Of a stretch of DNA of 64,000 nucleotides, positions 1 to 11,994 are shown piece after piece. Under the pieces are notes generated by a model that made no database searches, was not told where the DNA came from, and saw only the letters and a list, made by a program, of their open reading frames with translations. This DNA is from Chamaecyparis obtusa. Taxonomy: Eukaryota > Streptophyta > Pinopsida > Cupressales > Cupressaceae. The stretch's first letter is position 1. Every line of letters starts with the position of its first letter. Both the position numbers and the translations under genes were made by a program. The stretch is taken from positions 2,448,001 to 2,512,000 of the forward strand of contig BSBK01000765.1 of NCBI GenBank assembly GCA_027943335.1. Reading direction: 5' to 3'.

Positions 1-502
1 GTGTTGCATTCTTCCCTTTTCTTGAGATTCCACCATGTTTTAATGCCTTAACTTTCAACATTAAATCCTTCATCTGTGCCTTGCATTAAGTCCCCCATGA
101 TTTGTGCAACAAATCTCGATAGAAGAGTCACTTAAGTATTTGTCAACTGTGACTTTCACCGGTTCAACTGTCTCAATGATATCTCACCTTAGGTAGTGTA
201 CAGGTCTTTGTCTTCACCTGTCACTCTTCTTTCCTCTATCTCTACCGGTTTGGTTTCTTGGTTCTCGGTTCCTTGGTTCCGGTCATATACTTACCGGTCA
301 TTGCTACCGGTTAGTGACTTCACCGGTCACAGTACTTCTTCTTGCTCAATATGTGTCACCGGTTAACTAGTCTCTCTTGTTGATAGTACCTGTTTACTAT
401 TATTGTCACCTGTTCATTGTTTGACCAATGTTAGCTTTGGACACATCAATGACAACACCGCTTTGCCATATACTGGTCACTTACTACCGGTTAATGCCAA
501 CA
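1..502 (-). mobile_element. Partial copia-type LTR, 5' outer part
   Basis: Read on the minus strand, the LTR begins TGTTGGCATTAACCGG at 502 and runs off the left edge of the window. The start matches the solo LTR at 55168 (TGTTAGCATTAAG) and the LTR start at 62560 (TGTTGGCATATTTG). About seven copies of the hexamer ACCGGT lie within these 502 bases, a density shared with the other LTRs of this group. The bases just right of 502 do not look like the polypurine tract seen beside the 62560 LTR, so 502 is probably the outer edge of the element. Whether it is a solo LTR or a full element cannot be told, because the other end is outside the window. Confidence 0.65.
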
Positions 503-614
503 TGACTGGCAGTGAGGCTCTATATAGGATGCTTTTGAAGTATGGATACCTTCTGTAGCTAGCTTCAATGGATCATAGGGAATTTTCAATGATCTTGTTG
601 AGTGGGAATGATTA
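503..614. other. Unassigned flank between LTR and DNA element
   Basis: A short stretch with no coding signal. It contains CTATATAGG near 520, but nothing downstream looks like a transcription unit. Probably intron sequence of the ALA3-like gene. Confidence 0.4.
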
Positions 615-1637
615 CACTTGCACTATGCTGCACCGAGTTTCAGGGATGGGGACGTTTTAGGGGACGGGGACATGTTTCTGCTACATGTACGGTTGAGGGC
701 CAATTTTTAGGCGATGACGTGGGAGGACTATTAAAAAAATAGGGGAGTTTTAATATATAGAGAGAGATTTCAAATATGCATATCATAACATTGATAAACC
801 ATTCACCGTAGACATTTTAGAAGCTCAATACATAGCAAATTAACAAAACTCAAATACTTTCAATGTAAAAATATGGCATACATATAGCAAAAATGCCCAA
901 AGGCTCCAAGTTTCATGCATGAAATGACACAAAATATTAAAATGTAAACAATAGACATCCTATTATAAGTCTCTAACTAAAATACTAAATAGTAAACAAT
1001 AGCATAGAAGTCCAACTCCATAATCAGCCATCCATAATAATATGAAAATGTAAATACTATAACTAAACTACTAAACAGTAAACATAGAAGTTCGAAATAA
1101 TATATAACTGTCCATAATTAGTAGATGGTATGTCTAAGAGTCAATCAAGTAAATTTGATGCCATAACCACCTCTTTCAACTATTGTTCACTCCTTGACCA
1201 GCTTCTCATCTTGCTGCTCTTCTTCTTTGTGAATGTGAAAATGAATTTCTTTATTTTTTTTGGTTATTTTATGCTTAGATTAGGTTTTATTATTGTTAAA
1301 TGTGGTTTGGGTGTCCTTGGGGGCCAGCAAGCCTTTTTTTCAAATTTAAAATTGTCTTATTTTTCAACACTGACAATCCAAAAATGGCTTGACCCATAGG
1401 GGACGACTAGAAGTCCCTGGGACAGGTAGGGGACATCTAGCCATCCCGAGGACTTCTAGCCCTACCCTTGTACCCTACTGCTCTCAAAGTGGCGTTTCCA
1501 AAATGTCCTCCTTTTTCAAAAGAAAGAAACAAATTTTGGGACAGGAAATTCCCTTCCCCGCATCCGTGTATGGGCTCCAAGATGGGTGCGGGGGAAATTT
1601 GGTAGGGGACACGTCCCCGTGGAGCATAGCACTTGCA
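615..1637. mobile_element. hAT-like non-autonomous DNA transposon with 8-bp target duplication
   Basis: The 8-mer CACTTGCA occurs at 615-622 and again at 1630-1637. Between them, 623-1629 begins CTATGCTGCAC and ends GTGGAGCATAG; the reverse complement of the end is CTATGCTCCAC, so the terminal inverted repeats match at 10 of 11 positions. GGGGAC-rich subterminal stretches also occur in opposite orientation near both ends. An 8-bp target duplication is typical of hAT elements. Length is about 1 kb and no transposase is encoded, so this is a non-autonomous (MITE-like) member. The short ORFs inside are not supported as genes. The family is inferred only from target-duplication length; the terminal bases are not the commonest hAT ends. 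Confidence 0.7.
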
Positions 1638-3452
1638 CACATGTAGGTAATTGAAGATGAAGCCTCTTAGCTCAATTTGTGATATTTATTCCATTTTGAG
1701 TATGTTTCCTAGTTACTTAATAGCTGATAAGCTAATTCATTAAAGATTCTAAGCTCCAAAGTTCAGTAACATTTCCTTAGTGGAGTTGCTAGATGTTGTG
1801 ACCTTTTCACACCATCACCCTATTGCAAATGGGAACCCCCTCTTCTTGCTTTGGTAGTTAGTAGTTTGTTATAGTCCTAATTTGATAACATTTTGAGGTC
1901 TTAAAGGTTGGTAAGCTAGAAAACGTTGGTGGTTGCAAGTCATGATCCATAGTTGAAATTCAATATCGTTTATTGGGAAAACTTGGGCAAACATGGGGAA
2001 TTGGATCGAGCGTTAATGAAAATCAAAGAAAACAAGGATGAATTCTGATTTGAACATGTTAAATTTTCAACACTTCGTCAAATTTTGAAAATCAGTCTTA
2101 GTGGAACCCAAGAGAGGCTAAATTTCTGACCTTTTCTTGGGGCTTAGAGCCCAAAGACACCTTGATATCCGCCAAAGAATTGGGGCTCTCAAACTCAAGA
2201 GAAAGGTGGAATTCGATCTGCAAAACAGTTGAAATAATTAAGGGTTAGATGAAATCAATTGTTGTTTTCAAACTTGATTGCCATGACAAATACCCAACCT
2301 TCAACCAGCCCTGATGCAATTTCAACAAAGTGATGAAGATTTTGATTTGAATGATGAAATGAAGGCCCGAAAACAAGATGAAATTTGGGTGATGCATGAG
2401 GATTGCCCAATACTTAAGCAAAATTTTGAAAGTAAACTTATTGTTGGAGCCCAAGAGAGGCCTGATTTCCGACCTCTTCGTGGAGTTCCATGCCCAAGAG
2501 AAAGATAATTTCTGCCCAATTATTGGGCCCCAAGTTTTTCAAACCAAGACTTGGTGAAGTTGAGCTAGTAAGGCAATAAAGTAGCTAGTAAGGCAATAAA
2601 GTTGCTTGAGGAAGGGACTTGAATGGGGTTGCTGTCAAAGGATTTTCCAAACATTCAAGTAGCTCGATCTGATCGCCATAATTGTGAGAATAAACCAACC
2701 TCAGCAAGCATTTGTAATGATTAAAGTTAACCATAAAATCTGAGCGTGCAATTCCAAATGAAAAATCAAGAACAAGTCAAAAGTTTGATGCCATTTCAAT
2801 GAACGATTCCAATTCTTGCATTTTTTTGGGCGAGTTGATGTTAAGATGGAGCCCAAGAAAGGTCAAATTCACGACCTCCTTGGGGCTCTGAGACCAAGAA
2901 AGGTTGGATTTATGACCTCCTTGGGGCTCCAAGCCCAACACTATACCAATTTGCGCCCAACACTTTGGGGCAAAATCATAGATGCAAAACCCAGATCTGG
3001 TTTGTTCAAGGTGAAATCCAAATGAAGAGGATAAATTGAATTGCCAATGTAAAAATCAGAATGAGGGAGATGGAGTTTGATCTGTTTTGTAGCAGGTATT
3101 GACTAGGAATTTCATTCAACCAGGGAGCCCAACTGAGGTTGGAAATCCAACCTAGCTTGGGCTCTATTTTAAGGGCTTCCTCAAGAAGTTCATCAAAACA
3201 AGATTTTAAACCTCCAAGGGAAGTCGGCCATATGGAAACATCTGTAAGTTACAAACAAGATGAAATTAAAGTTTGTTTGCCCAACATTATGAGGAAAGTG
3301 GAATTGTATAATAAGGTCGGCCATGAAAAGAAGTTGGATGAATTACAAAATAAACTATATTCAGGCCAGGTCAACCATGAGAATGATAAACTACAACTGA
3401 TTGAATATCTTGACTGAGAGTTTGACAATGGATTGGATATTTGAAAGAGAGT
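1638..3452. other. Unassigned, degenerate dispersed repeat region
   Basis: No recognised gene. A motif close to GGAGCCCAAGARAGG, followed about 15 bases later by GACCTC and CTTGGGGCT, recurs near 2106, 2449, 2848 and 2890. Its two halves are nearly inverted copies of each other (GGAGCCCAAG and CTTGGGGCTC), so each copy could fold. An open stretch at 3139-3417 (92 codons) has no recognisable domain. This may be the remnant of an old retroelement, but no LTR or pol motif supports that. Confidence 0.3.
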
Positions 3453-4564
3453 GATTGATGATCACCGAGCTACTAATGTGTATGTAAGACATTAAATCAG
3501 TTAATGTATTGTCATTGATGTCAACTAGTTTTGACTGTACTTATCATGATAGTTACAAACATCTTAATGTTTATGATTCCGAGGTAAATGATAATGTTTG
3601 TTATGATGATCAAACGACTAACAAAATTCAAGGATCATCAAATGAAGGAAAATGAAACATGTTATTGACACAATTGCCGAGGAAGGTTAAAGTGGCAAAA
3701 TCAACGGTGAAGATTAAGAGGCAAAATCTATGGATGGAAATAAAACAGTTTATGATGTCTATATAAAGAGACAAGAGATTCATTATTGAGTCTGCTACAA
3801 GAGAATTCATGTGAAAAGATTGAATTCATGCAAAGCTGATCAAATTGGTTGAAAATAGAACCGAGCAATTCTGCAGACAACACCGAGCGACAAAGAAAGC
3901 AATTACCGAGCAGAACAGAGTTCGAGGAAACAAAGAGATTGAATAGATTATTGATCATAGGTATTTTTGAGCTTAGCATAGATTTGAAAATCTGCAAATC
4001 AAGTTGTATTTGAATCAGATCATTACTGTATCAGTTTAACCATTGCTATAGATAAATCTCTTAACCGAGTGGGACTTAATAGTCTTTATATTTCAATATG
4101 ACATTCAATGAATGTTGATTGTTTTCTTGTTGACCCCATAGTGAATATTTGGTCAAGGGAGAACTGTTAGTGATAAGTCCTCTAACTAGGTCACAGCTTA
4201 CAGTGTGTTTTGTAACCTTTAACAGGGTTGGCTCTTAATTGAGCTCACTTTAGAAGAGTGAATTATTTTGGGTTACCGGTTCCAGGTGGTTTTTCCCCTA
4301 ACAGGGTTTCCAAAAAAAATCTAACTGTTATATGTGTATGAATGTGTTGAATTGTTATTTTACTTTACACATTATTATAACTAGATTGATCAGTAAACAC
4401 AGTACTTAATTTACCGGTAATCGGTATATGAAGAAAAAGGCACAGTTGATATTTTACCAAGTTGATTAATTGATTTGAAAGTTTTGTTATATACATCTGG
4501 GAGTATTTGGGATTGTAGGATAACTGGACTTAACTGATTCACCCCCCCTCTCAGTTATCTAACA
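3453..4564 (+). mobile_element. Probable solo LTR, ACCGGT copia group
   Basis: The right end carries the signature shared with the other LTRs of this group: ACTGATTCACC, a C run, CTCTCAGTTATCTAACA, ending at 4564. Internal phrases such as CCTCTAACTAGG and CCTAACAGGG resemble the stretch before the ends of the LTRs at 18402 and 56590. The left end is placed at TGATTGATG (3453) because the flanking pentamers are GAGAG (3448-3452) and GAGAA (4565-4569), four of five identical, and the resulting 1,112 bp agrees with sister LTRs of roughly 1.0-1.4 kb. The left boundary is uncertain; the right one is good. Confidence 0.55.
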
Positions 4565-4569
4565 GAGAA

Positions 4570-7500
4570 AGATTAAATGAATGGTAAATTGATTAAGGCT
4601 AGATTGGCCATTATAAACACCCAATGGACACAAACTTTGAGATGGATGTCTATATAAGAATGGCTGGTCACCTCATTCCAACCACTCAATGCAATTTAAA
4701 TATAATAGTACAAATTGCAGAACAAGACATAGATGTGTGAAATTCAAAAGCAGAAAATACTTGAAGTGAAAATGAAGATAATTTCCATTAAGTCAAGGCA
4801 GTTTCAAGGGCAAAAATCAGGAGCTTTGTTCAAATTTCCAGATTGGAGGTGGTTTCACCTATTCCAATTGAATTTGGGGGATTCATAGCATGCATTCAAA
4901 TAATATTCATGTCTAGAAATCAGAATTCAAATTAAAAATCAGGGATTGTTTAATGCTGGTGCATGGGTAGCATTAATATTATAAGCGACTCATCCAAGTG
5001 CAACTTCAATTCCAAGATGAAATCATTTTGGAAGGAAAGGATGTTTTATCATAAGAATATTTTAATTTTGTGCATATTCATTACCATAAACTTTACACAA
5101 GCATTGCCTTTTTTTTTGCAAGGAACAATGCATGATGGTGAAATGGAGGTGACTGTGGAAGGTGATGCTCGAGCAAGTTCATGAGGAAAGGAAAACTTGA
5201 AGATCAGATCTGATGGCAATTTACAGTGAAGATGATATTCAAGAAGATGGCATGGGCCTGAGCATTTCGTGTGGAAGGAGTTGATTGTAACAACAAGGTC
5301 AACATGGAAACATCAACAAAGGAACTATAGGTCCTTCATCAAACAAGTGAAGAAGATCAGGATTATGGAAATGCAAGTGTGATGGCCTAAGTCAACAGGG
5401 CTTGAAGAAGGAACCATGGCAAAGACAAAGGAACTTGAAAAGAGGCATCATCGATGTGATGATCAATACATTGTATATTCAAATTTGTTAAAAACCTCAA
5501 CCAAAGGTGATGATCAAATTGCAAATATACACATCTCTTGGAATAAGGAAAGTTAGGATGCAAAAAAAATTCAAAGTCATGAAGAAATAACAAGGCCAAA
5601 GTATTAAGATAAGAACCATTTCAAGTACAAGTTCAAGAACTTCTCAATGAGAAGATTTTCAAAACAAGGAGGATGGAAAAGTGAAGGTGAAACAAAATAA
5701 GCATGTTGACGTGGCACACCTTCATCTCCACCATTCTAGTTATTCCAAGTGGCATGAGGAATGCATTTAATGTTTTGCCCATATTAAATTTTCTCATTAG
5801 TCAATCCTCAAGAGGATATGTATTCAAGAGCAATGTAATTTTCTCACTAGTTAGCATTTAATGCTTGTAAGCAGTGGTTGTAACAACTCCTAATTAGGGT
5901 TATTTTTAAATAATCTGTGTCGTTGATCTTGAATCAATATGAGCCATTTATTGTACTTGAAGCCTCTATATAAGGCTTGCTCAAATCATTTGTATAGAGT
6001 TTTTTGGAGAAATTGTTGCCAAAATATTTCCAAAATAATTTCAAATTCATTGTTGTTTCATGGTGAATACTTGTGCTATTTGGAGTGTTGAACGGTTTTC
6101 GTACTTCTCATTTAGAATATAATTTTCTTAAGTAAAAGTAAAAGTTAAGTAGTTAAGTAGATAATGAAAGATATTATTGTTGGTGAATCATGGTCAAACT
6201 TTTGTTCATACATTTTGGTACTTGTTGATTGTAAGTAATAGTGCAAGGTTAGACTGAGCTCTATTGGAAAGCACTTCAATTGTTTCACGCTCATTGATTT
6301 GCATACTTTATGGTTTTGATGTGTATGAACAATTTGAAAATCATTCATGCACCCTTAGAAGATACCACCTTCTCTTGTGTAATTGTTTAAGTTGGCAAAG
6401 AAAGGATTCATTTAGTTTCACAACATCAATAATGGTGTCATGCATTGGTAGAGTTGAGGTAGAATTAGCTTAGCTTCCTAAACCCAACTTCTTTTGCACT
6501 TAGTTTCATTAGTAGTTGAAGATCTCAAATTGCCAAATCATTTGCATCTAAAAAGTTGATATCCCATGAATGAATAGTATAAATTCTCATGTGGTTACCA
6601 ACAAATCACATCATGTTCATTTAGTTATATCGAACATAAAATTGCTAATTCGCGATGTAAACCTTGGGGTTGCCTTATTTGATCACAAATTGCCATATTG
6701 TTTAGCATAGAGGTTTCCTTGTTCAAGAGAGGATAGGATACTTAGTATTTTATTCTACATGTTGAAGTGGTCACAATACTCACATCAATAAGTACGGTAG
6801 GGAATCCTTAACATATTTTTTAATATTTTTTTATCTAATGGGTTCCTTCAGAGCCAAATTATCATCAAGAATAAGAATCTATTCTTTACCTAACCACAAT
6901 TCTTTTTTTATGTGTGGAGAAAAACTCCAGCTTCTAGTAACAAATCTTCTCTCTTATGTCTCATGTAATTGAAATTCCTTCTAATCAATATTCTTGGAAT
7001 CCACAAAACAAGAATCTACAACCTCTTTAGGGAAAGAAAAACTTGATATTTTGACAATTGTTTTGAATGTTGAAGGAAAATGCAAATTTCCTTCATGTGG
7101 CTTTTTGCTTCTTTACCAAGATTAGTTTAGCATTCACAACTTTGTTTAAACAATCAGAAGGATTACATTGAACCATTAGAGGCTCTGCAGATTTTGATTT
7201 GTGAAAGAGAAAATTTCTAGGAAGATACATTCTATATCCTTTTCTTTCCATTCAAGAATTTGCAATTCATGATTGCCCAGAGAGAAAAAACTAGGATTTT
7301 ATTAACAGAGAGTCTGTCCCTTAATGGGAAAGAAGGTATCCCTTCATAATAGATCCATAATTACATAGATGTCTATGAACCAGAAATAAAAACACTAATC
7401 CAATTCTGTAGTATGGCATATCTCTTAATTAAACATGATTTTAGTTCCTAGTAAGGAAATAGACTCGATTACAATCCTTGAATGTTGTTCATCTCAAAAA

Positions 7501-7890
7501 TGGCAATTCATGTAGAGAGTTCGATGCTTATCAAAAAGTACAGTTGCTTGATTGGCTCCACTATAGCTGTAACTATTTTTAATTTTAAAAAGCGACATTT
7601 TAAAACTTTTCTGTTATTTATCATCTGCATGATTTGTCCCGAAAGATTCAGTTTCTATTATTCTGCAAATGGAGAATGTAAATTCAACGCACTGAGTTTG
7701 TGCTATTCTTTTATTTGTATTCATTTTGAAGATCAGTGGATGCATATTTTGCAGAAAATTTCCTTTTTGTAAACTAAATGTGTGAAAAGTTATATATCTT
7801 GTAGCTATTGCTAATTGTTTTCATTACTTGTATATTGTAAACTCTTGGATCAATAACTTTCTTAATTTTTTATTCAAATAAAATTTGCAG
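4570..7890. other. Intron sequence upstream of the first visible ALA3-like exon
   Basis: AT-rich and without a supported gene. The part around 5690-6130 looks like an old LTR: GTTGACGTGGCAC near 5705, a TATA-like CTCTATATAAGG near 5965, then a GT-rich stretch resembling R-U5. I could not find its ends. The 3' part, 7500-7890, ends in a normal acceptor context (TTTGCAG) for the exon at 7891. I searched for the preceding P4-ATPase exon here and did not find it. Confidence 0.4.
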
Positions 7891-8033
7891 GAATTTTTTA
7901 GATGTCTTGCTGTTTGTCACAGTGCCTTACCAAATGGAGAAAACACATCAAAGGAAATCAATTACCAAGTATCTTCCCCAGATGAAGCTGCACTTGTTGT
8001 AGCGGCTAAAAACTTAGGATTCTTCTTTTATAG
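7891..8033 (+). CDS. ALA3: P4-ATPase (phospholipid flippase) exon A, ALA3-like
   Basis: This exon opens in phase 0 after TTTGCAG and reads [16 protein letters not shown] onward to GFFFYR, ending with two bases of an Arg codon before GTGTGT. It contains [27 protein letters not shown] is the diagnostic P4-ATPase motif of the cytoplasmic nucleotide-binding domain. P4-ATPases move phospholipids from the outer to the cytosolic leaflet and need a CDC50/ALIS partner; Arabidopsis ALA3 acts in Golgi/secretory membranes. The FFFYR ending fits ALA3 better than ALA1, ALA2 or ALA4-12. The preceding exons with the phosphorylated Asp (DKTG) are not in the window. The following intron is 11.2 kb and full of retrotransposons. 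Confidence 0.93.
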
Positions 8034-8587
8034 GTGTGTTAACTATATATTCAGTGTCTATTATGTGTCGCAGACTTGTTAATCAAGAATCACAAAAATT
8101 TAGGTTGCTTTTTGCATATTTGATTTAACTGTATGTTCATGGTACTTCTCTTGTCAGTCACAATAGTATTGCACATTTCATGTTGACTTCTTATATTTTG
8201 AGATGAATGTTATGAACTAAAAAGGGTTATGTGGTTGTTAACCTACAGTTCAAAATTTTTACCATTTTGAGATTTTGTCTGTAGTATATATTTTAGACAA
8301 AAACTAAACTCTATCCTGAATAGTGTTTTTCGAGATCTTTCTATTGCACAATGTTTGTTTCAGAACTGCTAGTTCTATGATGTCTTTTGTAATTGTAGAC
8401 CTAATTATTTTAGGATTCACATAATCTAACTGTGATAATGACGGAAATCCATTACATAGGATGGTAATGGCCATCAACCTTTGTGAGATAGTCGATGTCA
8501 CCGGCCCGGAGCACGAAGCAACCACTCGACCCTCCTAAATCTGGTCACACCAGGTCTGTGAGGCCTTGTAGAGGTTACACTCAATAA

Positions 8588-9763
8588 GATCCTAGAAACC
8601 AGATCCTAACCGGTCAGATCTCCAACTTTAAGAGGGAGAAAGAAGATAATGCCCCAAGGATGACTGAACTGATTGAGAAAAAGAGGAAAGTTGAAGATGA
8701 AAGAAACACAGCAATCAAGTCATTAACAACCTCTGAAAGAGAAAGGAACCTGGCAGAGGAAGCTATAGGGGCAAATGAGCTTGTCATCCTGCAACTTCAG
8801 GAAGACATGCAAATTGTCACCCAAGAAAATGCCAACATGCAAAAGGGTTGGCATGATAGGGATGAAGCATGCAAAAGACTGGCACTAGAGTTGTATCAAC
8901 TGAAGTAATAGATGAAAGAGCTTGAAGAAAGAAATGAAACCCTAAGAAGATACAACAAGAGCTCGGTCAAACTTGATGAGCAACTCAAAGCTCAAAGAAA
9001 GCACAAAGATCCCACCGGTCTTGGATTCACCGGTAAAGACACCAAAGAGACTTGCGAGTCTTCCGGAGCTAAGACAAGCAAGAAGGATAAGAAGAAGCCG
9101 CTGGCACAAAAAGGTAAGAAAACTTTTAACACCTCTTGCAATCATTGTGGGAAACCGGGTCACAGAACAAATGACTGCAGGAATGCACCGGTAAAGCCAA
9201 ACAACAATTACTGCAAAAACTGTTGCAAGTATGGTCACAAGACCAATGAATGTTGGTCAAGCCCCACAACTGTGTCCAGTGGAAGCAGGGGAAGCTTCAA
9301 GGGCTACTGCTACGCATGCAATTAGTTTGGACACAAAGATGATGAATGCAGATCAAAGACAATGGCATTCAAATCCCCAAGACCGGTATTCAGCAAGAGA
9401 AACAAGAACCGGAGCACAATCAACTGTGCAAACTATGGGATGCATAGTCACAATGACTCCTGGTGCAAATCACCCAACAATAGAAGGGTGAATCCATGGA
9501 AGGCTACCGGGATAGTCTGTTACTCCTGCAACAAAGTAGGACACCTAGCAAAAGAGTGCAGGAACTGGTCAATGACCAAAAGGAAAGAATCGGTCAAATC
9601 GATAGAGAAGATCTCATCCTCAAATGAGAAGATCAATAAGGAAGAGAAGACTGAGAAAACAATCAGACAAATTTGGCTCAAAAAGGAATCAAAGAGCTCC
9701 GTTGAGGAGAAGACAGAGGAAAGATCATCATCGGCAGATGGTGATATCTCTTCAGCAAACTAA
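8588..9763 (+). pseudogene. Copia-type Gag remnant with five CCHC zinc-knuckle positions
   Basis: One frame runs from about 8588 to 9763, broken by TAA-TAG at 8906-8911 and TAG at 9323. The first ~100 codons are charged and coiled-coil-like (Glu/Lys/Arg-rich). Then come five CX2CX4HX4C positions, starting near 9137 (CNHCGKPGHRTNDC), 9212 (CKNCCKYGHKTNEC), 9308 (CYACN, stop, FGHKDDEC), 9425 (CANYGMHSHNDSWC) and 9518 (CYSCNKVGHLAKEC). The fourth has lost its second Cys to Tyr; the third carries the TAG where Gln would fit. Most plant copia Gags have one or two knuckles. The tail (from ~9590) is Lys/Glu/Ser-rich. Gag would bind element RNA and form particles; this copy is broken. Confidence 0.85.
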
Positions 9764-10160
9764 GCCGTAAAGGCTTAGAGGGAACTGGTAGACCATCTAC
9801 TGTTGCCAGTAGAATTGGTGAGAATCAGACTCACTCAGTCTACAAGGACAACCGGACAGGTAAGCCTTGATCAACCAGGGTTTGCTAAACCAAAAAAGCC
9901 TGAATACTGGTTGGCAAAAACGGAAAGAAAAGTTAGGTAAGGCAGTTAATGTTGTAGCCATTTAACAATAGTTACCATTTGGTAATTACTGTTATGCCCT
10001 AACTCTATAAAAGAAAGGAGAATTACTCATTTAGTATTACTTTGCTATCTTTGTGATTAACGAATTCTTGAGCTGAGTAATATTCTCGCGCTTTGATCAT
10101 TGTGAGCTACTGTTTGTAATACCAATCAAGCGACTTTCTGTGTTAACCGGTTATCAAGAA
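9764..10160 (+). promoter_or_regulatory. Internal promoter candidate before the extra ORF
   Basis: A non-coding stretch between the Gag remnant and the extra ORF. It holds a good plant TATA box, CTCTATAAAAG, at about 10003-10013, roughly 150 bp before the ATG at 10161. The interval between them is pyrimidine-rich and without an ATG in good context, as expected of a 5' leader. The LTR is not next to this ORF, so a separate promoter would allow expression without splicing. This is inference from sequence shape only. Confidence 0.5.
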
Positions 10161-11994
10161 ATGGCATCATCATACTCTACCGTGAAGCTAATCAAGGGAA
10201 GTCAAGCAGACCGACCTGCATATGATATTGTGGCAGTTCAAAATAGGGAAAACGACATGGTTGGTGCATTGTCATCTGTGCCAAACGGAGTCCTCTTGAC
10301 CGAAGATGTCACGGCGTTCATTCACGCTAAACAAGAAGAATTGGGCGAAACTTATATTCAAAATGAGTACCTCGAGTTATGTGAAGAAGGGAGACTTCCT
10401 GATAAGTATGCGAAGCTGGTATCATTTGGACTTATCAATGGAGTGTGCTACCCGACCATCTTCTGGGAAGACTGCATTCGAATGGTTCTAAGCCATCTTC
10501 ATGAACCGGGTTTCTGGCTCAATAAAGATGTATGCCATCCGATCACCAAAGAAGATCTGCATAGAGTGACCGGATATAGTGACCAAGGGGAAGCACTAAC
10601 CCTAAGGACCATCTCCAATGTCGTCGTCAATAAACTAACAAAGTCAAGATCTGATGGTCGACTTATGACCGTGATCGACATTGAGGATGATGGAGTCCGC
10701 TTTGCATCTGCTGTGATTGGCTACAAGGTTTACCAGTCAAGCAATCTAAACAGCATACTGGGTGGAGCAATTCACACCGCACACTGGATAATGCACGATA
10801 ATGCTCAATACGACATCTGTGCGATGCTTCGAGGCCAAATCTTTGAAAACATGAAGAAGCTCGGAGTTGTCAAGAAGAAATCCATGAAGTATGGAACCCT
10901 GCTGGTATGTCTGTACTTCTACTATTTAAATTTCTTCCCAGGAATCGGAAAAGTGACTTAGGGAACCGATAGACCAGTCATGCATCAAATCAGTGAAATG
11001 GCCAACCAACTGGGAAACCAGTTAGGAAGAGTAATGACTGAACATTTTGAGGCATTTCAACTACGAATGCATACAAGAGAGAGGGTGTCGTCAACCATTG
11101 TTGACAAATACAAAGACGATGTATGCTTTCTGGTTACCACTAATAACTGCATACCTCAAGCTGTGGAACCGAGAACCATGTACGCTCCTAAGCTAGGCTA
11201 TGAGATCACCACAAAGGCTGCTAAGGCATATGCAGATGGCTTGACTGAGGTGGATGTAGATCTCGGTGCTTACCAGTTCGGTACCCACAAAGAGATCCAG
11301 GAGAATCTGAAAAAGAGGGCACCGATTAAAAATGTCTACACCAAAAGGGCCCCCACACCAAAGAAGAAACCGGTGACAGAGTAGCCCAAGGCTCAAAGGA
11401 AGAAAGCTCAATCGGTACCCAGTACCCAAGAGGAAGAACAAGAGGAGACAGAGACCGAGGAAATAGTTCCTCTGGTCAGAAAGAGGAAATCAGGTAAATT
11501 GGTAAAGGAGGATCCACCGAGAAGAGCCAAGCCCACAATTGATGAATTTGTGGCATCCTTGAAAGAAATCGGGGGAATGGGTTCAGTAAGCAGAAGATAT
11601 CAGTTTTCTAATGAAGAAGACCGGAGAAAAATTGAAGAAGCGGTAGTGCATTGCATTCATAAGTACAATCTGCATCCTACCGAACTTCACAGGATTGTAC
11701 CAGAGGATCTCCTACAAATTCTTGAAGCTAGATGGAAAGCTTCAATGGACAGAGAATAGGAGCTGAGGATACGAGCTCTACTAGAGGTTCAGAACCACCT
11801 CACTCTAGAAGAAGCGACTGAACAAGTTGAACTACATCAGCAAGATATCCTGACAAAGAGGAGGATAAGTCGAATGCTAATAAATGAAGATGACAAGGTT
11901 CATGAGGAAGGAGTAGCCATTTGGACCAAACTTATTCAGACCCAGCAACAAGCAGAGGAAGCACGTCAAAGGACCATAGTTCCACCGGTCCTTG

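Noticed and set aside
5690..6130. Gypsy solo LTR
   Set aside because: TATA-like and leader-like sequence is present, but neither end nor a target duplication could be found.
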